Shown in pieces: positions 12,443 to 20,981 of a stretch of 64,000 bases of DNA. Below the pieces are notes generated by a model that saw only the letters and a program-made list of their open reading frames with translations, had not been told where the DNA came from and ran no database searches. Where the stretch lies: positions 1 through 64,000 of the forward strand of contig JAOTXU010000001.1 in NCBI GenBank assembly GCA_029862165.1, given 5' to 3'. Origin of the DNA: Gammaproteobacteria bacterium. Its GTDB lineage: Bacteria; Pseudomonadota; Gammaproteobacteria; Steroidobacterales; JABDKV01. The number at the start of each line of letters is the position of its first letter. Positions within the stretch are counted from its first letter, which is position 1. The position numbers were made by a program, and so were the translations under genes.

Positions 12443-12919
12443 GTGAAAGTAATTGCAACAGTGTTAATCGGATTACTAGTTTTTGTGGGCGCCGTGGCGC
12501 AGGCCGACGAGAAGACAGAGCAGGAAGTGCGGCAGGAAATCATCGACGGCAACGAATACTTGAGAAAGAATCTAAAGGGTCAAACGGATGACTATTCCAA
12601 GGATGGTGCGATCGAGTTTTGGTCCAGTGGTGGCATGATGCACGAGGTCAGCCCTGACGGACGGCCCGGTGAATTCGATGAGTTCAACATCGATGTTTTC
12701 CATATCAAGGTCACGACCTTGGTCCCTGGGAAAGTGGCAATGGCGCACTACTACTCGCAGGGCTCGATGAAACCCAAGAACTCTGCGGTTGTACCCAACT
12801 ACTTCACACGCGTAAGCCAGGTATTTGTCAAAGAAGGACGCAGGTGGAAAGTGCGTTCTTCGCACTGGTCGGCTGTTAAAGGCGGCGCCGGAACAAGCCA
12901 GACCGGCGAGGAAGAGTAG
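12443..12919 (+). CDS. Exported NTF2-like (SnoaL-type) small protein
   Basis: 158 residues. A clear signal peptide (1-21, ending GAVAQA) is followed by an alpha-beta region with the closing strand pattern TRVSQVFVKEGRRWKVRSSHWS. That pattern is typical of NTF2-like/DUF4440 domains. The mature protein should be periplasmic. Such domains bind small ligands or act as scaffolds, and no catalytic residues can be assigned here. It is a single gene, preceded by a purine-rich site (gggggaagac) and followed by a strong hairpin at 12926-12961. Family assignment is by pattern only. Confidence 0.65.
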   Translation: MKVIATVLIGLLVFVGAVAQADEKTEQEVRQEIIDGNEYLRKNLKGQTDDYSKDGAIEFWSSGGMMHEVSPDGRPGEFDEFNIDVFHIKVTTLVPGKVAMAHYYSQGSMKPKNSAVVPNYFTRVSQVFVKEGRRWKVRSSHWSAVKGGAGTSQTGEEE

Positions 12920-12925
12920 TCTATA

Positions 12926-12961
12926 GGGGACATGTCTCACAATCCGGTGAGACGTGTCCCC
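12926..12961. repeat. 15-bp hairpin, REP-like or bidirectional terminator
   Basis: GGGGACATGTCTCAC (12926-12940) and GTGAGACGTGTCCCC (12947-12961) form a 15-pair stem with one G-U pair and a 6-nt loop. It lies between convergent genes. No T run follows on either strand. The ggggacatgtc core resembles dispersed palindromic elements seen in other gammaproteobacteria; only one copy is in this window. Confidence 0.6.
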
Positions 12962-13067
12962 AATCGCGTAAGAAAGTGCCGGACTTTCCGATAAGAACAA
13001 TCGTTTAGCCTGAATACGTAGGAATTAGGATCGGGAGGTAATAGGGGCTATTGGTCCGACCCCTGGC

Positions 13068-13814
13068 TCACCGTATTCCCTGCGCAATCCGCTCCAGGCG
13101 AATACAATCCGCAACGCGAATATTCCGACGATCTACATCAATAAGGCCGATCTTTTGCAGCTTCGTCATTAAGCGGCTTAATGTCTCGGCTGTTATTCCC
13201 AAGTAATTCGAAACATCTTCTCTCGACATCGGCAATCTGAATTCATCTTTGGCTGCACCTTGCTGGCGCAGCCTGGACTGAATGTCCAACAGAAATATTG
13301 CGGTCCGCTGTGTTGCGCCGGCTCCTTCGGCACATATGAGGTGCCTGGAAAACTCGCGACTCATCAGTCGCATTACCTGGCTTTGCAGGCTGTGAAACTC
13401 CGCACCCAGACGGGCAATATCCCGATACGGAATTACGCAGACTGAACAGGTTTCGAGAATCAGCGCATTACAACGGTGACGATCAGGATAGACGGCATCG
13501 AAACCAAGTAGTTCATTACGCACATGGAAGCCATGTACCAGTTCGTGTCCAACGGCGTCTAGACTGTAACTTTTGATACAGCCCGCGCGGACCGCGTATA
13601 TCGCCGTAAACTGATCGCCAATGCGAAACAGATGGTCCCCGGATGGCAAAGACTGTACGTGTCTCACCATTGACTGAATGCGTTCGAGTTCGGACGGCTC
13701 AATGGCCATAGGCCAACACAACTCGCGAAGCGAGCAGTCCGCGCAGGCGCGACGAATATCGTCGAACCCTATTGCTCGCGTGTCGGCGTGTGCGCCCAAG
13801 TGCCAATTCCTCAA
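13068..13814 (-). CDS. FNR/ANR-type oxygen-responsive Crp-family regulator
   Basis: 248 residues. N-terminal cysteines C24-X2-C27-X5-C33 plus C126 (in LETCSVCVIP) match the four [4Fe-4S] ligands of FNR, which sense oxygen. A cNMP-type beta-barrel covers about 40-160, a dimerisation helix follows, and the C-terminal helix-turn-helix reads MSREDVSNYLGITAETLSRL. The E..SR recognition residues predict binding to TTGAT-N4-ATCAA. The start is a TTG at 13814, since an in-frame stop lies just upstream and no ATG is near; TTG 13799 is also possible. It is divergent from the gene at 13992, and a candidate FNR box lies between them, which suggests autoregulation. Confidence 0.88.
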   Translation of the reverse strand: MRNWHLGAHADTRAIGFDDIRRACADCSLRELCWPMAIEPSELERIQSMVRHVQSLPSGDHLFRIGDQFTAIYAVRAGCIKSYSLDAVGHELVHGFHVRNELLGFDAVYPDRHRCNALILETCSVCVIPYRDIARLGAEFHSLQSQVMRLMSREFSRHLICAEGAGATQRTAIFLLDIQSRLRQQGAAKDEFRLPMSREDVSNYLGITAETLSRLMTKLQKIGLIDVDRRNIRVADCIRLERIAQGIR

Positions 13815-13878
13815 ATGGTGCAGCTATTTTAGGTGCTGGGTCGAGTATCGGAATATCGTGGATGTTACCTAGATCAAA

Positions 13879-13892
13879 CTGACAAATATCAA
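13879..13892. promoter_or_regulatory. Candidate FNR/ANR box
   Basis: ctgacaaatatcaa keeps a perfect ATCAA half and a CTGAC half (three of five against TTGAT) at the right spacing of four bases. It is 65 bp from the start of the FNR-like gene and 100 bp from the monooxygenase-like gene. A weaker second match with a perfect ATCAA half lies at 13864-13877. Confidence 0.45.
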
Positions 13893-13991
13893 TGCGGTTT
13901 CTGACATCGCATGCTGAAATAGCAGCTGCGGGGGGTTTGACGCGTCGGTCCGCCGCAGGAGAGTTCAGACGCGACTAATTAGGAGTAAGTC

Positions 13992-14300
13992 ATGTTTGTT
14001 CGACAGGTAACTGCACATTTTAAGCCAGGCAAATTTGATCTGCTCACACAACGGCTTGAAAAAGATGTCATCCCGCTGCTGAAAAAGCAGACGGGTTTTC
14101 GTGATGAGTTGTCATTTTTTGACAAAGATAAAGACGAAGCCGTTGCTATGAGCTTCTGGGACACCAGGAAGGATGCCGAAAAATATTCACGCGATACCTA
14201 CCCCAAGGTATCCAAGAAAATGGAAGACGTCATAAGCGGCACCCCGACAGTGCGCTCATTCGAGATTAATAATTCGACCTGGTACGACATTCACGCCTGA
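13992..14300 (+). CDS. Antibiotic-biosynthesis-monooxygenase-like (ABM/dimeric alpha-beta barrel) protein
   Basis: 102 residues with the ferredoxin-like beta-alpha-beta layout of ABM/Dabb proteins: strand FVRQVTAHF, helix KFDLLTQRLEKDVIPLL, strand FRDELSFFD, strand EAVAMSFW, helix KDAEKYSR and a final strand. Members are small homodimers; some degrade haem or oxidise quinones, others have no known activity. A good ribosome site (taggag) precedes ATG 13992. A strong intrinsic terminator follows, so it is monocistronic. The divergent FNR-like gene and the intervening FNR box hint at oxygen control. Function is otherwise unknown. Confidence 0.7.
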   Translation: MFVRQVTAHFKPGKFDLLTQRLEKDVIPLLKKQTGFRDELSFFDKDKDEAVAMSFWDTRKDAEKYSRDTYPKVSKKMEDVISGTPTVRSFEINNSTWYDIHA

Positions 14301-14324
14301 CAGCGAGATTGTCGATAGACGGTT

Positions 14325-14358
14325 GGGGCGGCAGCGATAGCTGTCGTCCCTTTTTTTT
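14325..14358 (+). terminator. Intrinsic terminator of the ABM-like gene
   Basis: An 11-pair stem (14325-14335 with 14340-14350, including G-U pairs) with a 4-nt loop is followed directly by eight T. It lies 25 bp after the stop codon. Confidence 0.9.
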
Positions 14359-14519
14359 GGGGCGCCGTGCACGTGACTGATTTGACCATTCGATACGGGT
14401 CTTCACAGGATAATAGCGAAGTCAGACCATGCCAGACTCGTATTTTCTGAGCAGTGCGGTTGCAAATATTGATGTAAACTTTCTCGCTGCATCATAGTCG
14501 ACGGCCTGGGGAGAACGAG

Positions 14520-15323
14520 ATGACACACGCCGCTACTCAAGAAGAAATTGCCGCCGCAACGGCGTATGAGGACCTGCATGTGCCGGCGATCTTCCGACAA
14601 TGGGCGCCACGGGTATTGGAGGCTGCACAGCTCCAGACGGGTCAGCGGGTATTGGATGTGGCGTGTGGCACGGGCGTGCTCGCTCGGGAAGCCGCCGTGC
14701 TATTGGGTGACGAGGGATCTGTCACGGGATTGGACGCCAGCCCTGGAATGCTCGCTGTGGCCAGCAAGCTCGCACCGGCGGTTAATTGGAAGCAAGGTTT
14801 GGCGGAATCGCCGCCATTTGACGATGATTCGTTTGATGCAGTCGTCAGCCAGTTTGGCTTGATGTTTTTTATGGATCGACCCAAGGCGCTTCGTGAAATG
14901 CTGCGCGTGCTCGTGCCCGGGGGTTCTATAGCGGTGGCGGTCTGGGAGTCACTTGAAAACTCAGAGGCCTATCCAATCGAGGTGGCATTGCTGGAACGCA
15001 TCGCGGGTACACCGGCCGCGGACGCGCTACGTGCACCGTTCGTGTTGGGTGACAAAGCGGAATTGACCCAACTGTTTGCAGACGCTGGCGTGGGCTCTGT
15101 CGAAATTGCAACGCATCACGGAACGGCGCATTTCCCCAGCATCAGAATTATGGTTGAGGCGGATTTACGCGGTTGGCTTCCGGTTATGGGTGTCATGTTG
15201 GCCGAAGACCAGATCCAGCACATACTGGAAGAAGCCGAGCACGCGCTCAGTGACTTTGTTACTGCCGAAGGAACCGTCAAGTTTGATTCCCCGGCGCACA
15301 TCATAGCGGGAGGAAACCCGTAA
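14520..15323 (+). CDS. Class I SAM-dependent methyltransferase
   Basis: 267 residues with the UbiE/type 11 methyltransferase layout: motif I VLDVACGTG at 44-52, acidic end of beta-2 in VTGLDASPGML, motif II around FDAVVSQFGLMF, and motif III LVPGGSIAVAVW. The substrate cannot be told; the C-terminal third (after about 155) is not the ubiquinone/menaquinone type I know. The ATG has a good ribosome site (ggggagaacgag). It stands alone, 46 bp before the asparaginase-like gene on the same strand. Confidence 0.85.
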   Translation: MTHAATQEEIAAATAYEDLHVPAIFRQWAPRVLEAAQLQTGQRVLDVACGTGVLAREAAVLLGDEGSVTGLDASPGMLAVASKLAPAVNWKQGLAESPPFDDDSFDAVVSQFGLMFFMDRPKALREMLRVLVPGGSIAVAVWESLENSEAYPIEVALLERIAGTPAADALRAPFVLGDKAELTQLFADAGVGSVEIATHHGTAHFPSIRIMVEADLRGWLPVMGVMLAEDQIQHILEEAEHALSDFVTAEGTVKFDSPAHIIAGGNP

Positions 15324-15368
15324 CGGTGTCAGGCAGTATACTCAGGCGCAATAACCCGGAGTGCATGC

Positions 15369-15857
15369 ATGCCTGATCTGACGATCATTACCACCGGCGG
15401 AACGATTGACAAAGTTTATTTTGACCAAAAAAGCCGTTTCGAGATTGGCTCGACGCAAATAGACGAGATCCTGCGTGAAGCACAAGTCCAGATTGCCTAT
15501 GAAATCGTCAGTCTGATGCAAAAGGACAGTCTCGATCTGGCCGATGCAGACCGGGCTATCATTCGCGACGCGGTGGCCGCATGCAACAGCACCAAAATCC
15601 TGGTCACGCACGGCACCGACACTATGACGGACACGGCTGCGGTGCTAAATGACATAGAAGGCAAAACGATCGTTTTGACCGGCGCGCTAAGCCCGGCCAG
15701 GTTTCGTTCGACGGATGCGTCGTTTAACGTCGGTATGGCCATTGCGGCGTTACAGTCATTATCGTCGGGTGTTTACATTGTGATGAATGGCGAGATCTTT
15801 CCGGCCGGCACGGTGACTAAAAATCGTGAGCTGAACCGATTCGAGCGAATCGGTTAA
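15369..15857 (+). CDS. Asparaginase N-terminal-domain-only protein
   Basis: 162 residues equal to just the N-terminal domain of L-asparaginase. The nucleophile motif TTGGTID (8-14) and the second motif VTHGTDTM (79-86) are both intact. Usual L-asparaginases are about 330 residues with a second domain that completes the active site and dimer. The protein ends cleanly with no frameshifted remainder of the second domain downstream, and such short relatives exist in other proteobacteria, so I read it as a real single-domain protein rather than a fragment. Enzyme activity is uncertain. Confidence 0.8.
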   Translation: MPDLTIITTGGTIDKVYFDQKSRFEIGSTQIDEILREAQVQIAYEIVSLMQKDSLDLADADRAIIRDAVAACNSTKILVTHGTDTMTDTAAVLNDIEGKTIVLTGALSPARFRSTDASFNVGMAIAALQSLSSGVYIVMNGEIFPAGTVTKNRELNRFERIG

Positions 15858-15884
15858 TTAGCACAACTGACCCCTGGGTCCCTG

Positions 15885-16130
15885 ATGAAAGCGTATATAG
15901 AAGAGTCCATTAAAGACCCGGTCGCTGGACAGAAGGATCACGACCGCTATTTAGCGCTGTTTAACAAGGCACAGCTTTACGCATTCTGCAACGGAGTGGC
16001 ATTGACGCTTGCACAACGCTTCCTGGAAAACAAATCGTCTTTTGACGATGCCGATGTTGTGGCGAATGATCTCAATGGGCTCTACATAGGCGAGACCATG
16101 GACATTCCCGAGTATCTATCTGGCGTTTGA
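15885..16130 (+). CDS. Short protein of unknown function
   Basis: 81 residues, starting at ATG 15885, 27 bp after the asparaginase-like gene. The composition looks protein-like (helical, acidic, no membrane segment), but I recognise no family. A weak purine stretch precedes the start. In the next frame a stop-free run of about 60 codons follows at 16089-16277 without a good start, so either the gene once extended further or the similarity is chance. Reported with low confidence. Confidence 0.45.
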   Translation: MKAYIEESIKDPVAGQKDHDRYLALFNKAQLYAFCNGVALTLAQRFLENKSSFDDADVVANDLNGLYIGETMDIPEYLSGV

Positions 16131-16262
16131 TCGTGGCGAGTATGCGCTTGACGATGAAGATTCCGTTGAAATACACACTCGCCCAATGTTGCGTGAGATT
16201 CTAACGTCGTACTTCGACAAGTATTCGTCGTGTCTGGCTTATTGTCTTGATGATCGTGGTTA

Positions 16263-16289
16263 CCCCCGTGCCTAACCAAGGCGAGGGGG
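16263..16289. terminator. Weak hairpin between convergent genes
   Basis: CCCC/GGGG and GCCT/AGGC arms with a small internal loop and a 5-nt loop form a hairpin between the convergent short gene (ending 16130) and the amidohydrolase gene (ending 16319). No T run follows, so this is only a possible terminator. Confidence 0.25.
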
Positions 16290-16318
16290 AAGATAAAGAC
16301 TGGCGGTGGAAGAAAAAA

Positions 16319-18037
16319 CTAGTTCAGCGGTTTATCCGCCCAGCCAGTCCAGCCGGGCCCACGTACGACGCGACCGGGCAGGGCCCCTGTATGTTCACCG
16401 TTTCGCAGGACCTGCTCGCCGTTGATAAAAACATGCTGCACCCCGGTGGCGTATTGGTGGGGTTCTTTGAATGTTGCATGATCCTTAACAGTTGCAGGGT
16501 CGAAGACAACGAGGTCTGCGTAGTAGCCGGTTTTTAGCGTGCCACGATCGCGGATGCGAATGTTGGCTGCAGGAAAGGAGGTCATACGCCGAATCGCATC
16601 TTGTAATGGCAGAGCCTTTTCGTCACGTGCGTACTTTCCTAAAACCCGAGCAAACGTGCCAAATGCCCGTGGATGATTATTCGATTTCAGAAATACGCCT
16701 TCGGTTGCGGACGCCTCTTCGTCGCTGCCAAACGAAACCCAGGGTCTTGCCACTTTCATTTTGACGTTCTCTTCTGACATCATGAAATAACTCACATCGA
16801 CCCGGCTGTTGTCTTCTAAAATCAGGTCGATTGCGGTTTCAGCCGGGTCTGTTCCGCGTTCTGTGGCCACTTCGAGCAGCGTTTTGCCGGTTAACGGTTT
16901 TAGCGCATCGGTCTTGAACCCCAGCAACAGGATGTTGCCCGGACCGGCCTGTATATAGCGGTTCTCCCAGTCGGCATCAGCATCAGTCATCTCATGAACC
17001 ACGCGCGCGCGGATCTCGGGTTGTTTCAGACGCGCAATCCAGGCGTCGTGACCGCCTTCCTGCACCCAGAGCGGCATTGACGCGTTCAAGCCTGTCGCAC
17101 TGGCGGGGTAGGTATACATGTTGGCGGTTATTTGCAGCCCGTCTGCCTGTGCCCGCTCGACAATTTCAAATGCGCGCTCGAGCTTGTGCCAATTCGGTTT
17201 TCCCGATGCTTTGAGATGATAAATCTCGGCATGCACGCCAGCGGATTGTGCAATGTCGATCAGCTCGTGGATGCCTTCTTCGAGACGGTTGCCTTCGGAG
17301 CGTATGTGCGAGATATAGCCGCCACCGTACTCACCGGCTGCTTTGGCCAAAGCAATGAGTTCGTTCGTGTCGGCAAAGTTGGCCGGCGCGTAGATCAACG
17401 ATGAACCCACGCCCAATGCCCCATCACGCATCGCTTCGCGTACCAGGTTTTGCATGCGCGCAAGTTCAGCAGGCGTTGCTTTACGGTTGTCATTGCCAAT
17501 CTGATGAATCCGTGCGGTTGTGGCCCCGACGTAAGAGGCCACGTTGGGCGAGATGCCTTTTTCGACCAGATACTCCAGGTATTCGTTGAGCGTGGTCCAC
17601 TTGATATCAAATCGAATGTCGCCCTGACGTCTTCGCTCTTCGGCTTTCATGATGTCGGTCCACGGGCCCATCGACCAGCCTTCGCCAAATACCTCTAGTG
17701 TGACGCCTTGTTTGATATCGCTCATCCCACGGCCATCTTCGATCAGCGAGGAGACCGCCCAGGACAACATGTTGATGAACCCGGGCGAGACGGCCAAATT
17801 CGTGGCATCGATTTCGGTGGTTGCGCGCGCGCCCGATAGATCGCCAATCGCTGCGATCCGGTCCTCGCGCACCGCGACATCGGCCACAAAGGGAGGGCCG
17901 CCCCGACCGTCATACACGTTGCCGCCGCGGATCAGAACATCATAGTTCTGATCGACCGGTTGTTGTGGCACAGTCGCACACGCTGTTAGCAGAACAAAAG
18001 TGCTGGCGAATAAAGATATCTTGTTTAGCCCATGCAT
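16319..18037 (-). CDS. D-aminoacylase-family amidohydrolase lipoprotein
   Basis: 572 residues of the amidohydrolase superfamily, N-acyl-D-amino-acid deacylase group. ATG 18037 is chosen over an upstream in-frame start at 18139 because it has a ribosome site (AGGTG) and begins a lipoprotein signal with lipobox LTAC (C20). The barrel is framed by IRGGNVYDG and the closing DLVVFDPATV. H in YISHIRSEG and H in EIYHLKASG, and D in SFGSDE, are kept. However, the usual PGFID-H-H reads PGFINMLSW and the usual metal cysteine segment reads EVFGEGWSMGP. It lies 14 bp after the TPR gene in the same operon. The substrate is probably an N-acyl amino acid or peptide, by inference. Confidence 0.82.
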   Translation of the reverse strand: MHGLNKISLFASTFVLLTACATVPQQPVDQNYDVLIRGGNVYDGRGGPPFVADVAVREDRIAAIGDLSGARATTEIDATNLAVSPGFINMLSWAVSSLIEDGRGMSDIKQGVTLEVFGEGWSMGPWTDIMKAEERRRQGDIRFDIKWTTLNEYLEYLVEKGISPNVASYVGATTARIHQIGNDNRKATPAELARMQNLVREAMRDGALGVGSSLIYAPANFADTNELIALAKAAGEYGGGYISHIRSEGNRLEEGIHELIDIAQSAGVHAEIYHLKASGKPNWHKLERAFEIVERAQADGLQITANMYTYPASATGLNASMPLWVQEGGHDAWIARLKQPEIRARVVHEMTDADADWENRYIQAGPGNILLLGFKTDALKPLTGKTLLEVATERGTDPAETAIDLILEDNSRVDVSYFMMSEENVKMKVARPWVSFGSDEEASATEGVFLKSNNHPRAFGTFARVLGKYARDEKALPLQDAIRRMTSFPAANIRIRDRGTLKTGYYADLVVFDPATVKDHATFKEPHQYATGVQHVFINGEQVLRNGEHTGALPGRVVRGPGWTGWADKPLN

Positions 18038-18051
18038 CACGCACCTAAGTG

Positions 18052-20172
18052 TTACTTGCCAACTAGTGTTTGATATTCCGGTTGAGTTCGTAGATCTGTA
18101 ATAGCCGGGTCGTGTTTGGCGAAAACCACATCGAGCCAACCGGCGTCAGAGGCAGCACGCAAATGCTCAATTGCAACACTCGTCTGCCCGGCCGCAGCGG
18201 TTAACGCGGCTAACGCATAATTCAGGTGACCGGCTCCCCAGCCTTCAGACCGCGCCTGCCCGGCGAGTTGCAGACCACTATTTAGTGCTGCCTTGGCGCC
18301 GTCGGTGTCGCCGGTCAACTTGCGTGCACGTGTCAATAGCGCGATGCGATGTACCGAAGTGGGATGCGGGTTCAGTGCATTCGGATCGGGCATGGCCAGT
18401 TCTAGATAATTGAGTGCTTTGTCCGCGTCATCGTGCAGCAGCCGGGAAGTGGCCGCCCAGACCAGACGTTCATAGTGGGTTGCAGTGCCTTGAAAAAGTT
18501 GTGTATTAATCATCGGTTCGGCACGACTCCATGCCAGTGCATCCAGCGCGTCGTGGTCGCCGGCGCGCAGATACGTGTCCAGCGCGGTGAGCAGTACAGT
18601 TTCATTATTGGGTGCTAATTCGAGGGCGCGGTCGAGTAGGGACCTAGCGTCAGCGCTGTCAGCTAGCCTGGCGTGCACAGCGATCAGCGCCGCCATTGCT
18701 TCGGGATCTTCCGACGCAATCGCGTAACCGCGCTGCGCGGCAGTTGATGCGCGATTGTAGTCGCCGGCCAAAGCTGCGACGCGGCTGGTCATGAGTGCCG
18801 TGGCCAATCGCTGGTCATCGCGGGCAGTCAGAGTCGCAAGTTGCGCAACCGCGGCATCAAAGAATCCCTGGTAGGCAAACAACAACGCCTGTTCTTCAAT
18901 CACGGCCGGATTAAGCGGGTCCAATGCCAGCGCCTGGTTATAGGCCAGAGCCGCCGCAGACAGGTGGCCCTGATCACGCAGTGTATTAGCACGCCACATA
19001 TGGGCGGCGACGTAGTCGGGATCGAATTCCAGTGCACGGTCAAATTGTGCGATTGCATCGTCCCGGTCGCCACCACCGAGGATGCACAATCCTAGAGATG
19101 TCTGGGCTTCGGGTAGCTGGTTGTCGATCTGCAACGCTTTGGAAATTGCCACGTGAGAACGCTGCGTCGCTTCGAATTGCGACAGATTGCCAATTCCTCG
19201 GATCAGAATCCACGCGTCGGCCAGTCCCGCGAAGGCCTCGGCAAAATCCGGATCGAGTTCGATGGCCTGTTCGAACAAGGCAACGGCTTCGTAAGCGCGT
19301 TCCAGCCGGCGCGCTTCAAGCAGGTGCCGGCCCTTGAGATACAGTTCATAGGCGGCTGTATTGCTGGTGCCCGGCTGTACCATCGGGCCGGTTACGGCAA
19401 GTTCCAGCTCTAAAGCGCCGACGATTGAGCGCGCGATTTCCTCCTGTACGCGGAAGACATCCGCTGCGGTGTAGTCAAACACCTCCGACCAGATACCAAA
19501 CCCGTTGCCCGAATCGATCAACTGGGCGGATACTCGCAAACGATCGTCTGCCCGACGAACGCTGCCTTCGAGCACATACGACACCTGCAACGCTTCACCG
19601 ATAGCCGGCACATCCTGTGACTGCTCGCGCAGCGAAAATGCAGACGTGCGCGCGGCAACTCTAAGGCCATCGACTGCCGCGAGCGCACTGCGGATTTCTT
19701 CGGCGATGCCGTCGCTAAAGTAGGCCGAATCGGCTTCGTTTATGTCGCTAATATCGGCAAACGGCAGCACCGCGATCGATTTGCCGTGAATAAGCGTGGG
19801 TGTTTGTATTTCAAAGCCGTCTTTTGCCCCACTCACTTGCCAGAGTTTGTAGCTTAAGAAAGATACGGCCACCGTGAGCACGCCGATCAGCAGCCAACTG
19901 AGCACGTGGGAGCGTTGTGCCGTGCTGACGGTAGCGGGAGTGCCGGCTGTGAGACCTTCAGAGGTCCAGTCAAACGACCAGGCCAGCGCGATGACCACGG
20001 GAAACCCGACCAGTGCAGCGATGATCGCAAAGGTGACCCACTGCCCCGGCAGCCCCAGGTTTGGGACCACGATGTCGAGTATCTCGACCATTGCGGCTGC
20101 GGCGATAGCATAGGCGGCCGCCGTGCGCAGTACTCGGCGATGCCGGAGTTCGTTGAGGAACCGCCGCAACAT
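18052..20172 (-). CDS. Membrane TolB-like/TPR repeat protein
   Basis: 706 residues from ATG 20172 (an upstream in-frame start at 20310 would add an unconserved 46 residues overlapping the yceH promoter). Three hydrophobic segments lie in the first 125 residues. A TolB-like/FlgO-like domain follows (KSIAVLPFADIS to LWSEVFDY-type end), then about ten TPR helices to the C-terminus. The same architecture often carries a cyclase or winged-helix domain in front, but none is present here. It is probably a protein-interaction scaffold at the inner membrane. It shares an operon with the downstream amidohydrolase and has a paralogue at 33543-35309. Confidence 0.8.
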   Translation of the reverse strand: MLRRFLNELRHRRVLRTAAAYAIAAAAMVEILDIVVPNLGLPGQWVTFAIIAALVGFPVVIALAWSFDWTSEGLTAGTPATVSTAQRSHVLSWLLIGVLTVAVSFLSYKLWQVSGAKDGFEIQTPTLIHGKSIAVLPFADISDINEADSAYFSDGIAEEIRSALAAVDGLRVAARTSAFSLREQSQDVPAIGEALQVSYVLEGSVRRADDRLRVSAQLIDSGNGFGIWSEVFDYTAADVFRVQEEIARSIVGALELELAVTGPMVQPGTSNTAAYELYLKGRHLLEARRLERAYEAVALFEQAIELDPDFAEAFAGLADAWILIRGIGNLSQFEATQRSHVAISKALQIDNQLPEAQTSLGLCILGGGDRDDAIAQFDRALEFDPDYVAAHMWRANTLRDQGHLSAAALAYNQALALDPLNPAVIEEQALLFAYQGFFDAAVAQLATLTARDDQRLATALMTSRVAALAGDYNRASTAAQRGYAIASEDPEAMAALIAVHARLADSADARSLLDRALELAPNNETVLLTALDTYLRAGDHDALDALAWSRAEPMINTQLFQGTATHYERLVWAATSRLLHDDADKALNYLELAMPDPNALNPHPTSVHRIALLTRARKLTGDTDGAKAALNSGLQLAGQARSEGWGAGHLNYALAALTAAAGQTSVAIEHLRAASDAGWLDVVFAKHDPAITDLRTQPEYQTLVGK

Positions 20173-20312
20173 GGGCGACAGTATACTGATGGCCGGGCGG
20201 TTGCGCCCATTGCGTATACTCAGTTGCCCATGGAGTATCAACCCAGCTTGTTCGGGGTCGCCGATCTCGACCATGTACCGACCCATAACCGCTCTAATAC
20301 GAGGACCCATCT

Positions 20313-20972
20313 GTGCTGCCGAAGTTAACTGACGAAGACGCCCGCATCATTGGCTGCCTGATGGAGAAATCCGTCGTCACGCCGGATCAATATCCGTTGA
20401 CACTCAACGCGCTGACGAACGCCTGCAATCAGAAGTCCGCGCGCAACCCGGTGATGTCCCTGGAGAAGTTTACGGTGCAGCGTGCCGTTCGCTTACTGGA
20501 TGCCAAACATCTCATCCGCGTTGAGGAGAATTTCAAGAGTGGCACGGAAAAATACGTCCAGCGTATGTGCAATACCCGCGCTAGTGACTTTCAGTTTGAC
20601 CCACCTCAGTTCGCCATAATTTGTGTGCTGCTACTGCGTGGCCCCCGCACGCCCGGGGAGCTAAGAACCAACAGTGGGCGCCTGCATAGCTTCGCAGACA
20701 ACGCCGCTGTCGTGACCGCGCTCAATACGCTTATTGAACGCGAAGGCGAACCACTGGTCGTGAAGCTGCCGCGCACGCCGGGGCGCAAGGACGCGGAATA
20801 TGTGCATCTGTTGTCGGGTCCCATTGACATTGAAGCACACGCGGCCGAAGCACAGACGGCGATGGCCGCTGGACCTTCAAAACGTGAAAGCGAGTCTGGA
20901 TTGGCACAACGCGTTGCCAAGCTCGAAGCGGAAGTCGCCGAACTCAAAGAGAAATTACAGACGTTACAATAA
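20313..20972 (+). CDS. yceH: YceH-family (DUF480) protein
   Basis: 219 residues. The N-terminal pattern EDARIIGCLMEKSVVTPDQY and later LRGPRTPGELRTNSGRLH are characteristic of the DUF480/YceH family, which folds as tandem winged-helix domains. A C-terminal coiled coil (about 195-219) is visible. The biological role is not established. GTG 20313 has a good gagga ribosome site eight bases upstream. It is divergent from the TPR gene and 9 bp before gloA. Confidence 0.92.
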   Translation: MLPKLTDEDARIIGCLMEKSVVTPDQYPLTLNALTNACNQKSARNPVMSLEKFTVQRAVRLLDAKHLIRVEENFKSGTEKYVQRMCNTRASDFQFDPPQFAIICVLLLRGPRTPGELRTNSGRLHSFADNAAVVTALNTLIEREGEPLVVKLPRTPGRKDAEYVHLLSGPIDIEAHAAEAQTAMAAGPSKRESESGLAQRVAKLEAEVAELKEKLQTLQ

Positions 20973-20981
20973 GGTGCCGGC

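Noticed and set aside
16089-16277. C-terminal continuation of the 81-residue gene in the next frame
   Set aside because: The stop-free stretch has no clear start and no recognised family; it could be chance.
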